Source of the DNA: FEN-1297 sp046704255 | GTDB lineage: Bacteria > Bacteroidota > Ignavibacteria > Ignavibacteriales > Ignavibacteriaceae | Assembly (NCBI GenBank): GCA_046704255.1 | Contig: JBJKSH010000178.1 | Coordinates: 33,676 to 97,675, forward strand | Direction of reading: 5' to 3' | Length of the DNA: 64,000 nt | In this document: piece by piece, positions 51,047-60,093 of the stretch | How positions within the stretch are numbered: position 1 is the stretch's first letter | Layout: the number at the start of each line of letters is the position of its first letter | The notes under the pieces: generated by a model | The model's database searches: none | Seen by the model: only the letters and a program-made list of their open reading frames with translations | What the model was told of the DNA's origin: nothing | Position numbers and translations under genes: made by a program

Positions 51047-51901
51047 GTGAGAATAATAAAGCAATTTACAAACCGCGAAAGTTTATCCCTAGATAAATAT
51101 CTGCAGGAAATCGGTAGAGTGAATCTGCTTACACCCGAACAGGAAATTAGCCTTGCTGTTAAAATTAAAAAAGGAGATGAAAAAGCTCTGGAAATTTTAA
51201 CAAAAGCCAACTTAAGGTTTGTTGTTAGCGTGGCAAAACAGTATCAGAACCAGGGGTTATCGCTGGGAGATTTAATTAACGAAGGCAACCTGGGCTTAAT
51301 TAAGGCTGCCAAGCGTTTTGATGAAACAAGAGGATTTAAATTTATATCTTATGCCGTCTGGTGGATTCGGCAGTCAATACTTCAGGCGCTTGCGGAACAA
51401 TCCAGGATTGTTAGGCTGCCGTTAAACCGGGTGGGAGCGTTAAACAGAATAGGTAAAGCCTACAGCAACCTTGAACAGGAATTTGAAAGAGAACCGAATG
51501 CAGCCGAACTCGCAAAAGAACTGGATATGGATATTAATGATGTTGCCGACGCATTAAAGATTTCCGGAAGGCATGTTTCGATGGATGCTCCGTTTGCTCA
51601 AGGTGAAGAAAACAGCCTGCTGGACGTAATTGAAAATGATCAGCAGCCCAACCCGGATTTTGCTTTAATGAATGAATCTCTTAAAAAAGAAATAGATAGA
51701 GCACTTGCTTCACTTACGGAAAGAGAAGCAGAAGTAATAAAACTTTATTACGGCTTGAATAAAGATCATTCCTTAACTCTTGAAGAAATAGGTGAAAGAT
51801 TTAACCTTACAAGGGAACGGGTAAGACAAATAAAAGAAAAGGCAATCCGGCGATTAAGACATGCATCAAGGAGTAAAAATTTAAGGTCGTACCTGGGTTG
51901 A
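51047..51901 (+). CDS. rpoD: Primary sigma factor RpoD (short, Bacteroidota-type)
   Basis: A 284-residue sigma-70. Region 1.2 (SLSLDKYLQEIGRVNLLTPE), 2.1-2.4 (AVWWIRQSILQALAEQSRIVRLP), 3 and 4.2 (TLEEIGERFNLTRERVRQIKEKA) are present. Region 1.1 is absent, as is usual for Bacteroidota and relatives, which recognise TTTG/TAnnTTTG promoters. The start is GTG at 51047. The next gene begins at or just after its stop. Confidence 0.95.
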   Translation: MRIIKQFTNRESLSLDKYLQEIGRVNLLTPEQEISLAVKIKKGDEKALEILTKANLRFVVSVAKQYQNQGLSLGDLINEGNLGLIKAAKRFDETRGFKFISYAVWWIRQSILQALAEQSRIVRLPLNRVGALNRIGKAYSNLEQEFEREPNAAELAKELDMDINDVADALKISGRHVSMDAPFAQGEENSLLDVIENDQQPNPDFALMNESLKKEIDRALASLTEREAEVIKLYYGLNKDHSLTLEEIGERFNLTRERVRQIKEKAIRRLRHASRSKNLRSYLG

Positions 51902-51906
51902 AGATT

Positions 51907-52665
51907 ATGAAGGATTTTAATGTTGTAAAAAATTTTTTATTTATTTGCATGGCTTCCGCAGTGTGCATACTTTATACTGGCTGTTCCTCATCGTCGGATT
52001 CCATAAGGTACAACGAAAAACAAAGAAACAGTAAAAATGAAAATACTGTTATAAGGTTTTCTTCCGAAAAAGAACAGCACAATAATGCTGATACTTCTCA
52101 AGTTTCGGATTCCTTAAACTTTGCGAACGATACATCTGGTATTGATTCTGATCCTGACGATATTCCTCCCGATAATGCTAACGTGGATATTTCAAACTTG
52201 TTAAAAAAATATTCCGGGTCCGGCGGTACGGAAGAATTTAATGCGGACAAAAGTAATTTACGGGAAAAGATGTTGATGGAAATAATAAAATATCTTAATA
52301 CACCTTATAAATACGGAGGGGATTCCAAAAAGGGAATTGATTGTTCCGCATTTACACAAACAATTTATGAAAAGGCTTTTTCTATAACTTTGGAAAGAAG
52401 CGCCAGGCAGCAGTTTAACGAAGGGGAAGTAATTAGAAATATGACAAACTTAAAATTCGGTGATCTTGTATTTTTTAATACAAGAAGATGGGTTAGGCCC
52501 GGCCATGTTGGTATTTACATCGGGGATGATCTTTTTGCACATGCAAGTGTAAAATATGGTGTAACGATTTCTTCTCTAAACGACGCTTACTATTCAAGAA
52601 GATTTATGGGCGGCAGGAGGATAGAAAATCTTCTTGGTTCTACAGGAGTAACAGGAAATAATTAA
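51907..52665 (+). CDS. NlpC/P60-family cell-wall hydrolase, lipoprotein
   Basis: A 252-residue lipoprotein with lipobox LYTGC (C26), a Ser/Asp-rich linker, and a C-terminal NlpC/P60 domain. The Cys-His-His catalytic residues are C146 (GIDCSAF), H200 (GHVGIY) and H212 (FAHAS). Members cleave stem-peptide bonds in peptidoglycan, at the gamma-D-Glu to diamino-acid linkage. I choose ATG 51907; an in-frame TTG at 51898 overlaps the rpoD stop and would add three residues. It is likely co-transcribed with rpoD. Confidence 0.88.
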   Translation: MKDFNVVKNFLFICMASAVCILYTGCSSSSDSIRYNEKQRNSKNENTVIRFSSEKEQHNNADTSQVSDSLNFANDTSGIDSDPDDIPPDNANVDISNLLKKYSGSGGTEEFNADKSNLREKMLMEIIKYLNTPYKYGGDSKKGIDCSAFTQTIYEKAFSITLERSARQQFNEGEVIRNMTNLKFGDLVFFNTRRWVRPGHVGIYIGDDLFAHASVKYGVTISSLNDAYYSRRFMGGRRIENLLGSTGVTGNN

Positions 52666-52788
52666 TTATTATCTTTCCAGGGTGATAATTATCAATATTG
52701 TCCTTTATGCTTATAATAGTCGTTGATATTATTTGTTAATTAAATTATGTTTTGGGTTAAATTACTGTTATAAACAAACGGACAATAT

Positions 52789-53337
52789 ATGCAAAAGCTC
52801 TTATTAAAAAATAGTTTTGTCAGGCTTTCGGTTTTTTCTACAATAATTTTTACATTCGTTTTTTTCCCTGCCAGCGCTATGGCACAGCTTAGTTCGGTAA
52901 AGCATTTAAAAAAAATAACCGAAGATCTTAAATTAAAACAGGAAAGTACAAAACCGGGAGACCCCTGGACAATAAATCATATTATTACACCGGATGAATT
53001 GGAAAAGGAGTTAAAAAATCCCGTTTCAAAAAAACCTTTACTGCTTCAAGTTGGGTTTAAATTCTTATATAACACAGGCCACATTCCAGGAGCAATATAT
53101 GTCGGGCCTGCATCTCAAAAATCAGGTATAAATTCAATTAAGAAAGAAGTTAAAAATTTAAAAAAGAATTCGAATATTGTAATATACTGCGGTTGCTGCC
53201 CGTGGGGTCATTGCCCTAATATCAGACCTGCATACAAAACTTTAAAAGATCTGGGCTTTACCAATGTAAAAGCATTATTCTTAAAAAAGGATTTTGGAAA
53301 CGACTGGAGCGATAAAGGCTACCCGGTAGCTAAGTAA
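52789..53337 (+). CDS. Exported rhodanese-like protein
   Basis: A 182-residue protein with a signal peptide (hydrophobic to residue 30, ASAMAQ cleavage site) and one rhodanese domain (GHIPGAIYVGPAS). The active loop is YC134-GCCPWGH-C142, with Cys at 134, 136, 137 and 142, more than a normal single-Cys loop. It may act in periplasmic sulfur transfer or thiol redox chemistry. A link with sulfatase metabolism elsewhere is speculative. Confidence 0.78.
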   Translation: MQKLLLKNSFVRLSVFSTIIFTFVFFPASAMAQLSSVKHLKKITEDLKLKQESTKPGDPWTINHIITPDELEKELKNPVSKKPLLLQVGFKFLYNTGHIPGAIYVGPASQKSGINSIKKEVKNLKKNSNIVIYCGCCPWGHCPNIRPAYKTLKDLGFTNVKALFLKKDFGNDWSDKGYPVAK

Positions 53338-53589
53338 AAATTATTGCTGCAGCAAGTTTTAAAATAATTCTTAATATTAATCTTTTTATATTCAATTCAT
53401 GAATTTTAAATAAAAAAGAATTAAATTAATAGCAACATATCTGCAGAATTTTAGTAAATGGGAGATTCGGAATAATCATTATAATCCTATTAGTAGTATG
53501 TGAATAAATATTAAGCTTTTTAAAAGGGGATAAAATCATTTATCCGTAATGCCGCTTAATATATTAATTTAACAAAAGGGAGAAAATAT

Positions 53590-54228
53590 ATGAATGTTAA
53601 ACAATGGTACAGGCTGGTTAATGAGATAAGTGCTTGCAGAATTTGCCAGGGTGAGCCAAATTCAGTTGCCGAAAAAGATTCCTTCCCGATTTTTACCAGG
53701 CAAAACCCAGGAAAAACCGACATACTTTTTATCGGTGAATCACCAACCTTTAGTGATACTTTTCAAACCGGTAAAAGGTTTATTTCGATAAATTCCAGAA
53801 GCGAACCGGCGGCAAGGTTTTTATTTAAATTATTAACACAAATTATGGAATTTGAAGAGAGCGATTTTTGTTACACAAATTCGGTTTTATGCCTGCCCAA
53901 GTTTAAAGCTAATGCATATCCAGTTGGCGCACAGCAAATTATTAATTGTACGCCTAATCTTAAAAGAATGATACTTGAAATTTCACCGAAAATAGTTTGC
54001 ACTTTAGGTATGCTTCCTTTAAATGCAATTAAAAAAATAGAAGACCACGGGATAACTGATTTACGTTCGGCGGTAGCTAAAGAAATAAAATGGTTCGACA
54101 GGTTTTTGTTTCCGTTATTTTCTACAAACCTTAAAACAAGATTCGGCTCTGACGGCAGAAATAAAAATGAGCAAATTGAAGATTGGAAAAAACTGAAACT
54201 ATTGTATGAAGATGTTTGCTTTGACTGA
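53590..54228 (+). CDS. Uracil-DNA glycosylase superfamily-like protein
   Basis: A 212-residue protein with the layout of family 4/5 UDGs. Cysteines C16, C19, C101 and C120 fit a 4Fe-4S pattern, and ILFIGESPTFSDT resembles motif A. The second motif reads STNLKTRFG instead of HPS, so the leaving-group histidine is missing and base excision is uncertain. It is preceded by a 253-bp gap in which I see nothing recognisable. AAGGGAG precedes the ATG. Confidence 0.65.
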   Translation: MNVKQWYRLVNEISACRICQGEPNSVAEKDSFPIFTRQNPGKTDILFIGESPTFSDTFQTGKRFISINSRSEPAARFLFKLLTQIMEFEESDFCYTNSVLCLPKFKANAYPVGAQQIINCTPNLKRMILEISPKIVCTLGMLPLNAIKKIEDHGITDLRSAVAKEIKWFDRFLFPLFSTNLKTRFGSDGRNKNEQIEDWKKLKLLYEDVCFD

Positions 54229-54297
54229 TTTTAGGCAATATAGAAGTTAATGCTGCTTATAAGTTTTATCCTTTTTTAATAAAAGAAAGGCAATGAA

Positions 54298-54591
54298 ATG
54301 GGTGTAAGGCGTGAAGTGTTGTATGTTGATAAAAGCAGTAATAGTAATCCCCATGAACGCATAATTCATATTGGCGGAATAAATGCTTTGGGAAATGTTT
54401 GGAAACTTTCTCAACAGCAGGCAATTATAGGTTTGGAAAGCGGTACGTGGGAATATTTTCTTAAAAAGCCCGGCAAAATTTTAGACATTATTATTGCACA
54501 AAGTAATGCCGGAGATAAATATCTTAAAACAGAAGAAGACGGAGAACAACCGGATAATTTATTATTACTTCCGGGATTTCCGGAGAATTAA
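54298..54591 (+). CDS. DUF3892 family protein
   Basis: A 97-residue protein with NPHERIIHIGGINALGNVW, AIIGLESGTWEY and GDKYLKTEEDGEQPDNLLLLP, which match DUF3892. The family is small, widespread and of unknown function. It follows the UDG-like gene by 69 bp with AAAGGCAA upstream, and may share its transcript. Confidence 0.75.
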   Translation: MGVRREVLYVDKSSNSNPHERIIHIGGINALGNVWKLSQQQAIIGLESGTWEYFLKKPGKILDIIIAQSNAGDKYLKTEEDGEQPDNLLLLPGFPEN

Positions 54592-54668
54592 ATTTATTGT
54601 TAAACTCCGCTTTAAATTTTACTGTCAAACAGCAGTTAGTTTAATTTTTATTAATTGAAAGGTAAAGT

Positions 54669-55016
54669 ATGAAAAGATTATTGCTTGCTGCTGTTTTTAT
54701 TTTAGCATTTGTTCTGGGAACGAATGCACAAAACCGCCGTTTTTCTTTACAAGACAGAGTAGAAAACCTTAAGGAAAGATTGAATTTAACCGATGTGCAA
54801 ACTGCTAAGGTAGATTCAATCCTAAAAGCTTCAATGGACTCTATTCGCTCTATTCCCGATACTGTTCAAAATAGAAGAAAAGCTATGCGGCAAATTATGA
54901 CCAACACAAATACGGCAATTGAAAATATTTTAACCGACAACCAAAAAGCAGAATATAAGAAGATGATGGAAGAGAGAAGAGGGCATATGAGACAAAGAAG
55001 AGATAACGGAAATTAA
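54669..55016 (+). CDS. Periplasmic LTxxQ-motif (Spy/CpxP-like) protein
   Basis: A 115-residue protein with a signal peptide (MKRLLLAAVFILAFVLGTNAQ) and an all-helical body. Two LTxxQ-type motifs (LTDVQ and LTDNQ) mark Spy/CpxP relatives. These are periplasmic chaperones or metal/envelope-stress proteins. The C-terminus is Arg-rich (MRQRRDNGN). A terminator hairpin follows 52 bp later. Confidence 0.7.
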   Translation: MKRLLLAAVFILAFVLGTNAQNRRFSLQDRVENLKERLNLTDVQTAKVDSILKASMDSIRSIPDTVQNRRKAMRQIMTNTNTAIENILTDNQKAEYKKMMEERRGHMRQRRDNGN

Positions 55017-55068
55017 TTTTTAAATTAAGTATAAAAAACTTTGAAATAAAGAACATCAAAATGAAGAT

Positions 55069-55102
55069 GGCTGCAGCAGTCTGTTTGCAGCCTTTATTAT
55101 TT
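55069..55102 (+). terminator. Hairpin terminator after the LTxxQ gene
   Basis: GGCTGCA and TGCAGCC form a 7-bp stem with a 10-nt loop, followed by TTTATTATTT. The T-run is imperfect, so efficiency is unsure. Confidence 0.65.
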
Positions 55103-55109
55103 AATGATG

Positions 55110-55440
55110 AATGGGAATACATATTTTTGTAATTGCAGATTATTGGCAAACTGATAATCTTTTTATTTCATTTCGTTGTTTAATTCCAGATAATTTGATA
55201 AATACCGCTACAATATCTATAACCCACGGCACAACCGGACCTAAAAAGGAAAAGACCTAGTAGGCTGCATTGCGATGCTTTGCGCACTACTCAATTCGCT
55301 TTGTTTAGAAATTCCCCTCCCATTTTGCGCAAGATTTAAAGATGAATAGATTATATCCGATTATATTCATTTACTAAGAAATTACTATATTACAGATGTG
55401 CCGCTTAAAAAACTTTAAATAATAAAATTTACAGGGAGAA
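55110..55440. other. Gene-poor spacer with a possible membrane-gene remnant
   Basis: No intact gene is seen. On the minus strand at about 55146-55256 an open stretch reads FSFLGPVVPWVIDIVAVFIKL, starting directly after a stop codon and lacking any start. It resembles the last helix of a TM2-type small membrane protein and may be a decayed fragment. The part at 55255-55340 has C-rich and GCGC-containing pieces unlike the AT-rich background, perhaps repeat debris. Confidence 0.3.
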
Positions 55441-55449
55441 AAAGCTTTA

Positions 55450-58400
55450 ATGCCTGATGAACTGGATGACCAATTAAAAGAAGCATTTGAGCATTTACGC
55501 CAGGGCCGCTATAGAATGGCTCTTACCGCTGCCAAACTGGTTTACAACCAAAAGCCGTACGATTTTAATGCCGCATCGTGTTATGCCTGGGCGCTTCTGG
55601 AAAACGGCAATCCTTCCCAGGCGCTTGAGCTTGCCAACATAGCCGTAAAAATAGGAAACGATGAAGTAAACTCCAGGTTATACCGCGGCTTTCTATTAAT
55701 GCGGATGAGCATTTTTGAAGGTGCTATTTCCGATCTTAATTTTGCAATTGCGCAAAAACCGGATTTGCTTTCGTGGGCTCACCTTAACAAAGCAAGAGCT
55801 CTGGGCGGCTTAGGCAGGTTTTTTGAAGGCCTGGAAGAAATAGACAAAGCAATTGAAATAGATAAATCTTCTAACCCAAAGCTGCTAAAAATAAGAGAAT
55901 GGTTCCGGAAAACTTTGGGCTACAACGAAAGTTTTTTCAGCGGAATATTTTCGAAGAAAAAATCTCTTTTGAAAGAAGGCAGGGACGCATTTAAAGAAAA
56001 AGAATATTGGTTTTCCGCCTGGGTAGCTTCCGATACATTAAATACGCCTTCGCTTAAAGATGAACACAGAGAAGCTAATCTGCTTGAACTTGAATCTTTA
56101 TTTGCAATGTTTCAAATGAGAACCGTTTACGAAAAAGCTCTTCAGTTAAAAAATGAATTTAACGACGATCAGGAATTTCAAAAAATTTATCAGAAAGTGT
56201 TAAGATATTTCCCGGATGAAAATTCCCTTATTAAAAACGAATCCGAATTTCCCGAACAAGCCGGTGTTGGCAACTATGAGAAAAGAACCGACTCTGAAAT
56301 TTACGAGAATAAATTCTTCCATGTATATCATGCAAAAACTTACGATCTAATTGAAAACCTTCGTGCGGGAAAAAGGACTTTCCTTCTTCAATTTAATGAC
56401 GAAACAATACGCTACATAGGTATTGAAGTCGTGCTGGATAATCCTTTTTTTAATAACAAAAAGATGGTTATAGACGGCGTTGCCGTTTGGTACCTGGATA
56501 ATGTTGAAGTCGGCCGGCATCAGTTTAATCTTGCAATGGAAAAAGATTGGAAGCTTGTGGAGTTTGTTCAAAGCTGGGGAACCGATAACCCGGGCTTTTG
56601 GAAAGAAGGGCAGGGCAAAGTAGAAATTTTTCTGGATAACAATTTAATTTGTACACGCTGGTTTTTAGTCGGGCAGTCGGAAGTTGTAAATTTTGAAGAA
56701 GAAACCGAACCGATAAATGCAAAAGAGCCGCTGGAAAAACCGGACACCGATCAGCCTGCAGAGGTGCAATCCGTATCATCAAAGCCACAGGAAACAAAAT
56801 CACTAGAAGATCTTTTAACTGAGCTTGAAGAATATGTCGGGCTTCAAAGTGTAAAACAATCTATGCGGGACTTTGTAAATTATTTAAAGTTTCTGCAGGA
56901 AAGGAAAAAACTTGGTTTAAAAACTCAGGAAGGTATTCAGATAAATTCTGTTTTTCTTGGCAACCCCGGCACCGGTAAAACCACCGTTGCAAGGCTTCTC
57001 GGCAAAATATTTAAGGCGATGGGAATCTTAAAAAACGGCCATGTAATAGAAGTTGACCGCTCCGGTCTGGTTGGGCAGTACATTGGAGAAACAGCGCAGA
57101 AAACCAACAAGGTAATTGATGAAGCAATAGGCGGGCTGCTGTTTATTGACGAGGCTTATTCATTAAAGAAAGAAGGGAACCAGCAGGATTTTGGACAGGA
57201 AGCAATTGAAGTTTTAATTAGAAGGATGGACGAAAAAGAGAGTGAGTTTGTTGTTATTGCTGCCGGCTACCCTGCGGAAATGAATTCTTTTATTCATTCA
57301 AATCCGGGATTAAAATCCCGCTTTACTCACTTCTTTAATTTTGATGATTATACGCCCGACGAACTAGTGGAAATATTCAAATTAATTTCTTCAAGAGAAG
57401 AATATACAATTAATGATGAGGCGCTTGAACTATTAAGAAAACAATTTACCGGCCTTTACAGGAAAAGAGATAAAACATTCGGCAACGCAAGGCTTGTTAG
57501 AAATTATTTTAACGAAGCTAAAATTCATTTAAGCAAACGTTATTTAAATATGCCGCAGGAGCAAAGAACCAAAGAGGCAATGACTACAATTTTTCCCGAA
57601 GATATTCAGGATATTATAAGCAATACATTATTAAAACAGGTTAAGTTTGGTATTGATGAAGAAGTTCTAAAAAAGTCTTTGGACGAATTAAACAAACTTG
57701 TAGGATTAAAATCCGTAAAAAAAGAAATTACGGACATTGTTAAACTTGCAAGATATTACATAGAGCAGGGAGAAAATATACACGATAAGTTTTCATCGCA
57801 TCTTGTTTTTTTAGGTAACCCGGGCACCGGTAAGACAACCGTGGCAAGGTTGTTTAGTGAAATTTATTCTGCTCTTGGTATTTTACCTAAAGGCCATCTT
57901 GTTGAAATTGACAGGCAGGGGCTTGTTGCTGGCTTTGTTGGGCAAACAGCGGCAAAAACAAAAGAAGCAATTGACCGGGCTATTGGCGGTACATTATTTA
58001 TCGATGAAGCATATTCACTTGTAAAACACGGAGAAGGCAGCGGCTCCGATTTTGGCAAAGAAGCAATTGATACTTTGTTAAAAAGAATGGAGGATGACAG
58101 GGGTAGGTTTGTTGTTATTGCTGCCGGATACACAGACGAGATGGAAAAGTTTTTAAACAGCAATCCCGGTCTGCAGTCGCGTTTCAATAAAAAAATTGTA
58201 TTTGAAGATTACTCCCCCGAAGAATTAATGCAGATAACTAATAAGATGCTTGAAAACAAGGAACTACATATTGATGATGAAGCACGTGCACCGTTAAAAA
58301 AATATTTTAATAAAGTTTATCGGGAGCGAAACAGAACCTTCGGCAACGGCAGGTTTGTTAGAGACTTTGTGGAAAGTGCTTCAAAAAATCAACTGCTTAG

Positions 58401-59352
58401 AATTGCGGATATTCCCCCCGAAGAAAGACACCAGGAGGTAATAAAATTTATTATGCCGGAAGATATTACCGATCTTATCCCCGGTAAAAAAGAAAAGCTG
58501 AAAGTTAAAGTTGAAGGCGATCCGGAGCTGCTTGATAAATATTTAAAAGAACTTGAAAGTTTATCAGGCCTGGAATCTGTTAAGAAATCGGTTGGTAAAT
58601 TGGTAAGCAGTTTAAAGGTTGCAAAATTAAGAAGGGAAAGAGGGCTTAAAGTAATTCCTAAAAATCTTAATTCTGTTTTTATGGGAAACCCCGGAACCGG
58701 CAAAACTACAGTTGCCAGGCTGTTAAGCAAAATTTATAAAGAAATGGGAATTCTTGAAAAAGGAAACCTTATTGAAGTTGACCGCTCTGCGCTGGTTGCA
58801 GGATACCAGGGTCAAACTGCAGCGAAAACAAATGAAGTTATAAATAATGCCATAGGCGGAACACTTTTTATTGACGAAGCATATATGCTTGCCAGAGGAG
58901 GCAGCGATTTCGGCCTGGAAGCAATTGATACTTTACTTAAAAGAATGGAAGATGAGCATGATAATTTTATTGTAATTGCTGCCGGTTATACAGATGAAAT
59001 GAAAGAATTTTTGGAATCGAACCCCGGTATGCAGTCAAGGTTTCCAAATATTTTTATGTTTGAAGATTATACTCCGAGACAAATGCTGGAAATTGCACTG
59101 GTCATAAGTGAAAAGAACGGGTACAAGTTGGATGAAGGTGCATGGCAGTTACTTCTGGAAATTTTTACAAGGCTGTATAATGAAAGAGATAACAACTTTG
59201 GCAATGCAAGAACCGTAAAAAATATTTTGTATAAAGCAATAAGCAACCAGGAGGAAAGAATAATCGATCTTTACGAACCCGACGATAACGATTTGATTGC
59301 CATAACTTTTGAAGATGTGAATAAGATAGAGCTGGGAGACTTCGGAATATAG
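55450..59352 (+). CDS. TPR protein with three tandem CbxX/CfxQ-type AAA+ modules
   Basis: A 1300-residue cytoplasmic protein. Residues 1-165 are TPR-like repeats; about 285-420 form an unrecognised beta-rich domain (VVLDNPFFNNKKMVIDGVAVW). Three AAA+ modules follow, with Walker A at 504-512, 789-797 and 1079-1087 (GNPGTGKTT each) and Walker B at D567-E568, D852-E853 and D1142-E1143. All keep the SNPGLKSRF-type arginine motif. The class includes CbxX, SpoVK and T7SS EccA, which remodel partner proteins. It lies 9 bp before an ABC transporter gene. Confidence 0.88.
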   Translation: MPDELDDQLKEAFEHLRQGRYRMALTAAKLVYNQKPYDFNAASCYAWALLENGNPSQALELANIAVKIGNDEVNSRLYRGFLLMRMSIFEGAISDLNFAIAQKPDLLSWAHLNKARALGGLGRFFEGLEEIDKAIEIDKSSNPKLLKIREWFRKTLGYNESFFSGIFSKKKSLLKEGRDAFKEKEYWFSAWVASDTLNTPSLKDEHREANLLELESLFAMFQMRTVYEKALQLKNEFNDDQEFQKIYQKVLRYFPDENSLIKNESEFPEQAGVGNYEKRTDSEIYENKFFHVYHAKTYDLIENLRAGKRTFLLQFNDETIRYIGIEVVLDNPFFNNKKMVIDGVAVWYLDNVEVGRHQFNLAMEKDWKLVEFVQSWGTDNPGFWKEGQGKVEIFLDNNLICTRWFLVGQSEVVNFEEETEPINAKEPLEKPDTDQPAEVQSVSSKPQETKSLEDLLTELEEYVGLQSVKQSMRDFVNYLKFLQERKKLGLKTQEGIQINSVFLGNPGTGKTTVARLLGKIFKAMGILKNGHVIEVDRSGLVGQYIGETAQKTNKVIDEAIGGLLFIDEAYSLKKEGNQQDFGQEAIEVLIRRMDEKESEFVVIAAGYPAEMNSFIHSNPGLKSRFTHFFNFDDYTPDELVEIFKLISSREEYTINDEALELLRKQFTGLYRKRDKTFGNARLVRNYFNEAKIHLSKRYLNMPQEQRTKEAMTTIFPEDIQDIISNTLLKQVKFGIDEEVLKKSLDELNKLVGLKSVKKEITDIVKLARYYIEQGENIHDKFSSHLVFLGNPGTGKTTVARLFSEIYSALGILPKGHLVEIDRQGLVAGFVGQTAAKTKEAIDRAIGGTLFIDEAYSLVKHGEGSGSDFGKEAIDTLLKRMEDDRGRFVVIAAGYTDEMEKFLNSNPGLQSRFNKKIVFEDYSPEELMQITNKMLENKELHIDDEARAPLKKYFNKVYRERNRTFGNGRFVRDFVESASKNQLLRIADIPPEERHQEVIKFIMPEDITDLIPGKKEKLKVKVEGDPELLDKYLKELESLSGLESVKKSVGKLVSSLKVAKLRRERGLKVIPKNLNSVFMGNPGTGKTTVARLLSKIYKEMGILEKGNLIEVDRSALVAGYQGQTAAKTNEVINNAIGGTLFIDEAYMLARGGSDFGLEAIDTLLKRMEDEHDNFIVIAAGYTDEMKEFLESNPGMQSRFPNIFMFEDYTPRQMLEIALVISEKNGYKLDEGAWQLLLEIFTRLYNERDNNFGNARTVKNILYKAISNQEERIIDLYEPDDNDLIAITFEDVNKIELGDFGI

Positions 59353-59361
59353 CGGATTATA

Positions 59362-60081
59362 ATGCTTAAAATAAAAAATCTATTAAAAAAGTTCGGTGCT
59401 TTTACAGCCGTTAACAACATAAACCTTAAAGTTGAACCGGGAGATATATACGGTTTTCTTGGCCCAAACGGAGCCGGTAAAACAACAACAATAAAAATAA
59501 TTGCCGGGCTTTATTCGCCAACCTCTGGCGAAGTTTTGATTAACGGTTTTAATAATCAAAAATTTCCTATTAAAACAAAATCAGTTACCGGTTACATTCC
59601 TGACCAGCCTTTCTTATATGATAAGCTTACTGGCAGGGAATTCCTTAACTTTAGCGGCGGTTTGTATAAGCTGGGAAAAAATTATCTTGATGAAATAATA
59701 AATAAAACCATAAATGAATTAAACATTGGTGAATGGATTGATAAAAGGACCGAAGAATATTCCCAGGGAATGAGGCAAAGGATTACTTTTGCATCTGCCT
59801 TTTTGCATTCACCTAAATTAATTTTAGTCGACGAACCCATGGTGGGATTGGATCCGCGGAGCGCGGTGCTTGTAAAAAATATTTTAAAACAAAAAGCGGA
59901 AAAAGGTGCTGCAATATTATTGTCTACACATAGTCTTTCCGTGGCAGAGGAAGTATGCAATAAAATTGCAATAATAAAAGAGGGCCAAATTATATTTGAT
60001 GACAACAAAGAATCCGTAGATGAATTCAAAGAAAAATACAAACAGAATTTTGAATCCTTCTTTTTGGAACTGACAAAGTAA
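59362..60081 (+). CDS. ABC transporter ATP-binding protein
   Basis: A 239-residue ATPase. Walker A GPNGAGK (34-40), signature YSQGMRQR, Walker B LILVDEPMVGLDP and the switch H in STHSL are complete. It is of the CcmA/NatA type used by exporters. The permease follows 12 bp later. It starts 9 bp after the triple-AAA gene, with only a weak GGA upstream. Confidence 0.92.
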   Translation: MLKIKNLLKKFGAFTAVNNINLKVEPGDIYGFLGPNGAGKTTTIKIIAGLYSPTSGEVLINGFNNQKFPIKTKSVTGYIPDQPFLYDKLTGREFLNFSGGLYKLGKNYLDEIINKTINELNIGEWIDKRTEEYSQGMRQRITFASAFLHSPKLILVDEPMVGLDPRSAVLVKNILKQKAEKGAAILLSTHSLSVAEEVCNKIAIIKEGQIIFDDNKESVDEFKEKYKQNFESFFLELTK

Positions 60082-60093
60082 ATTTTCCCGGTT

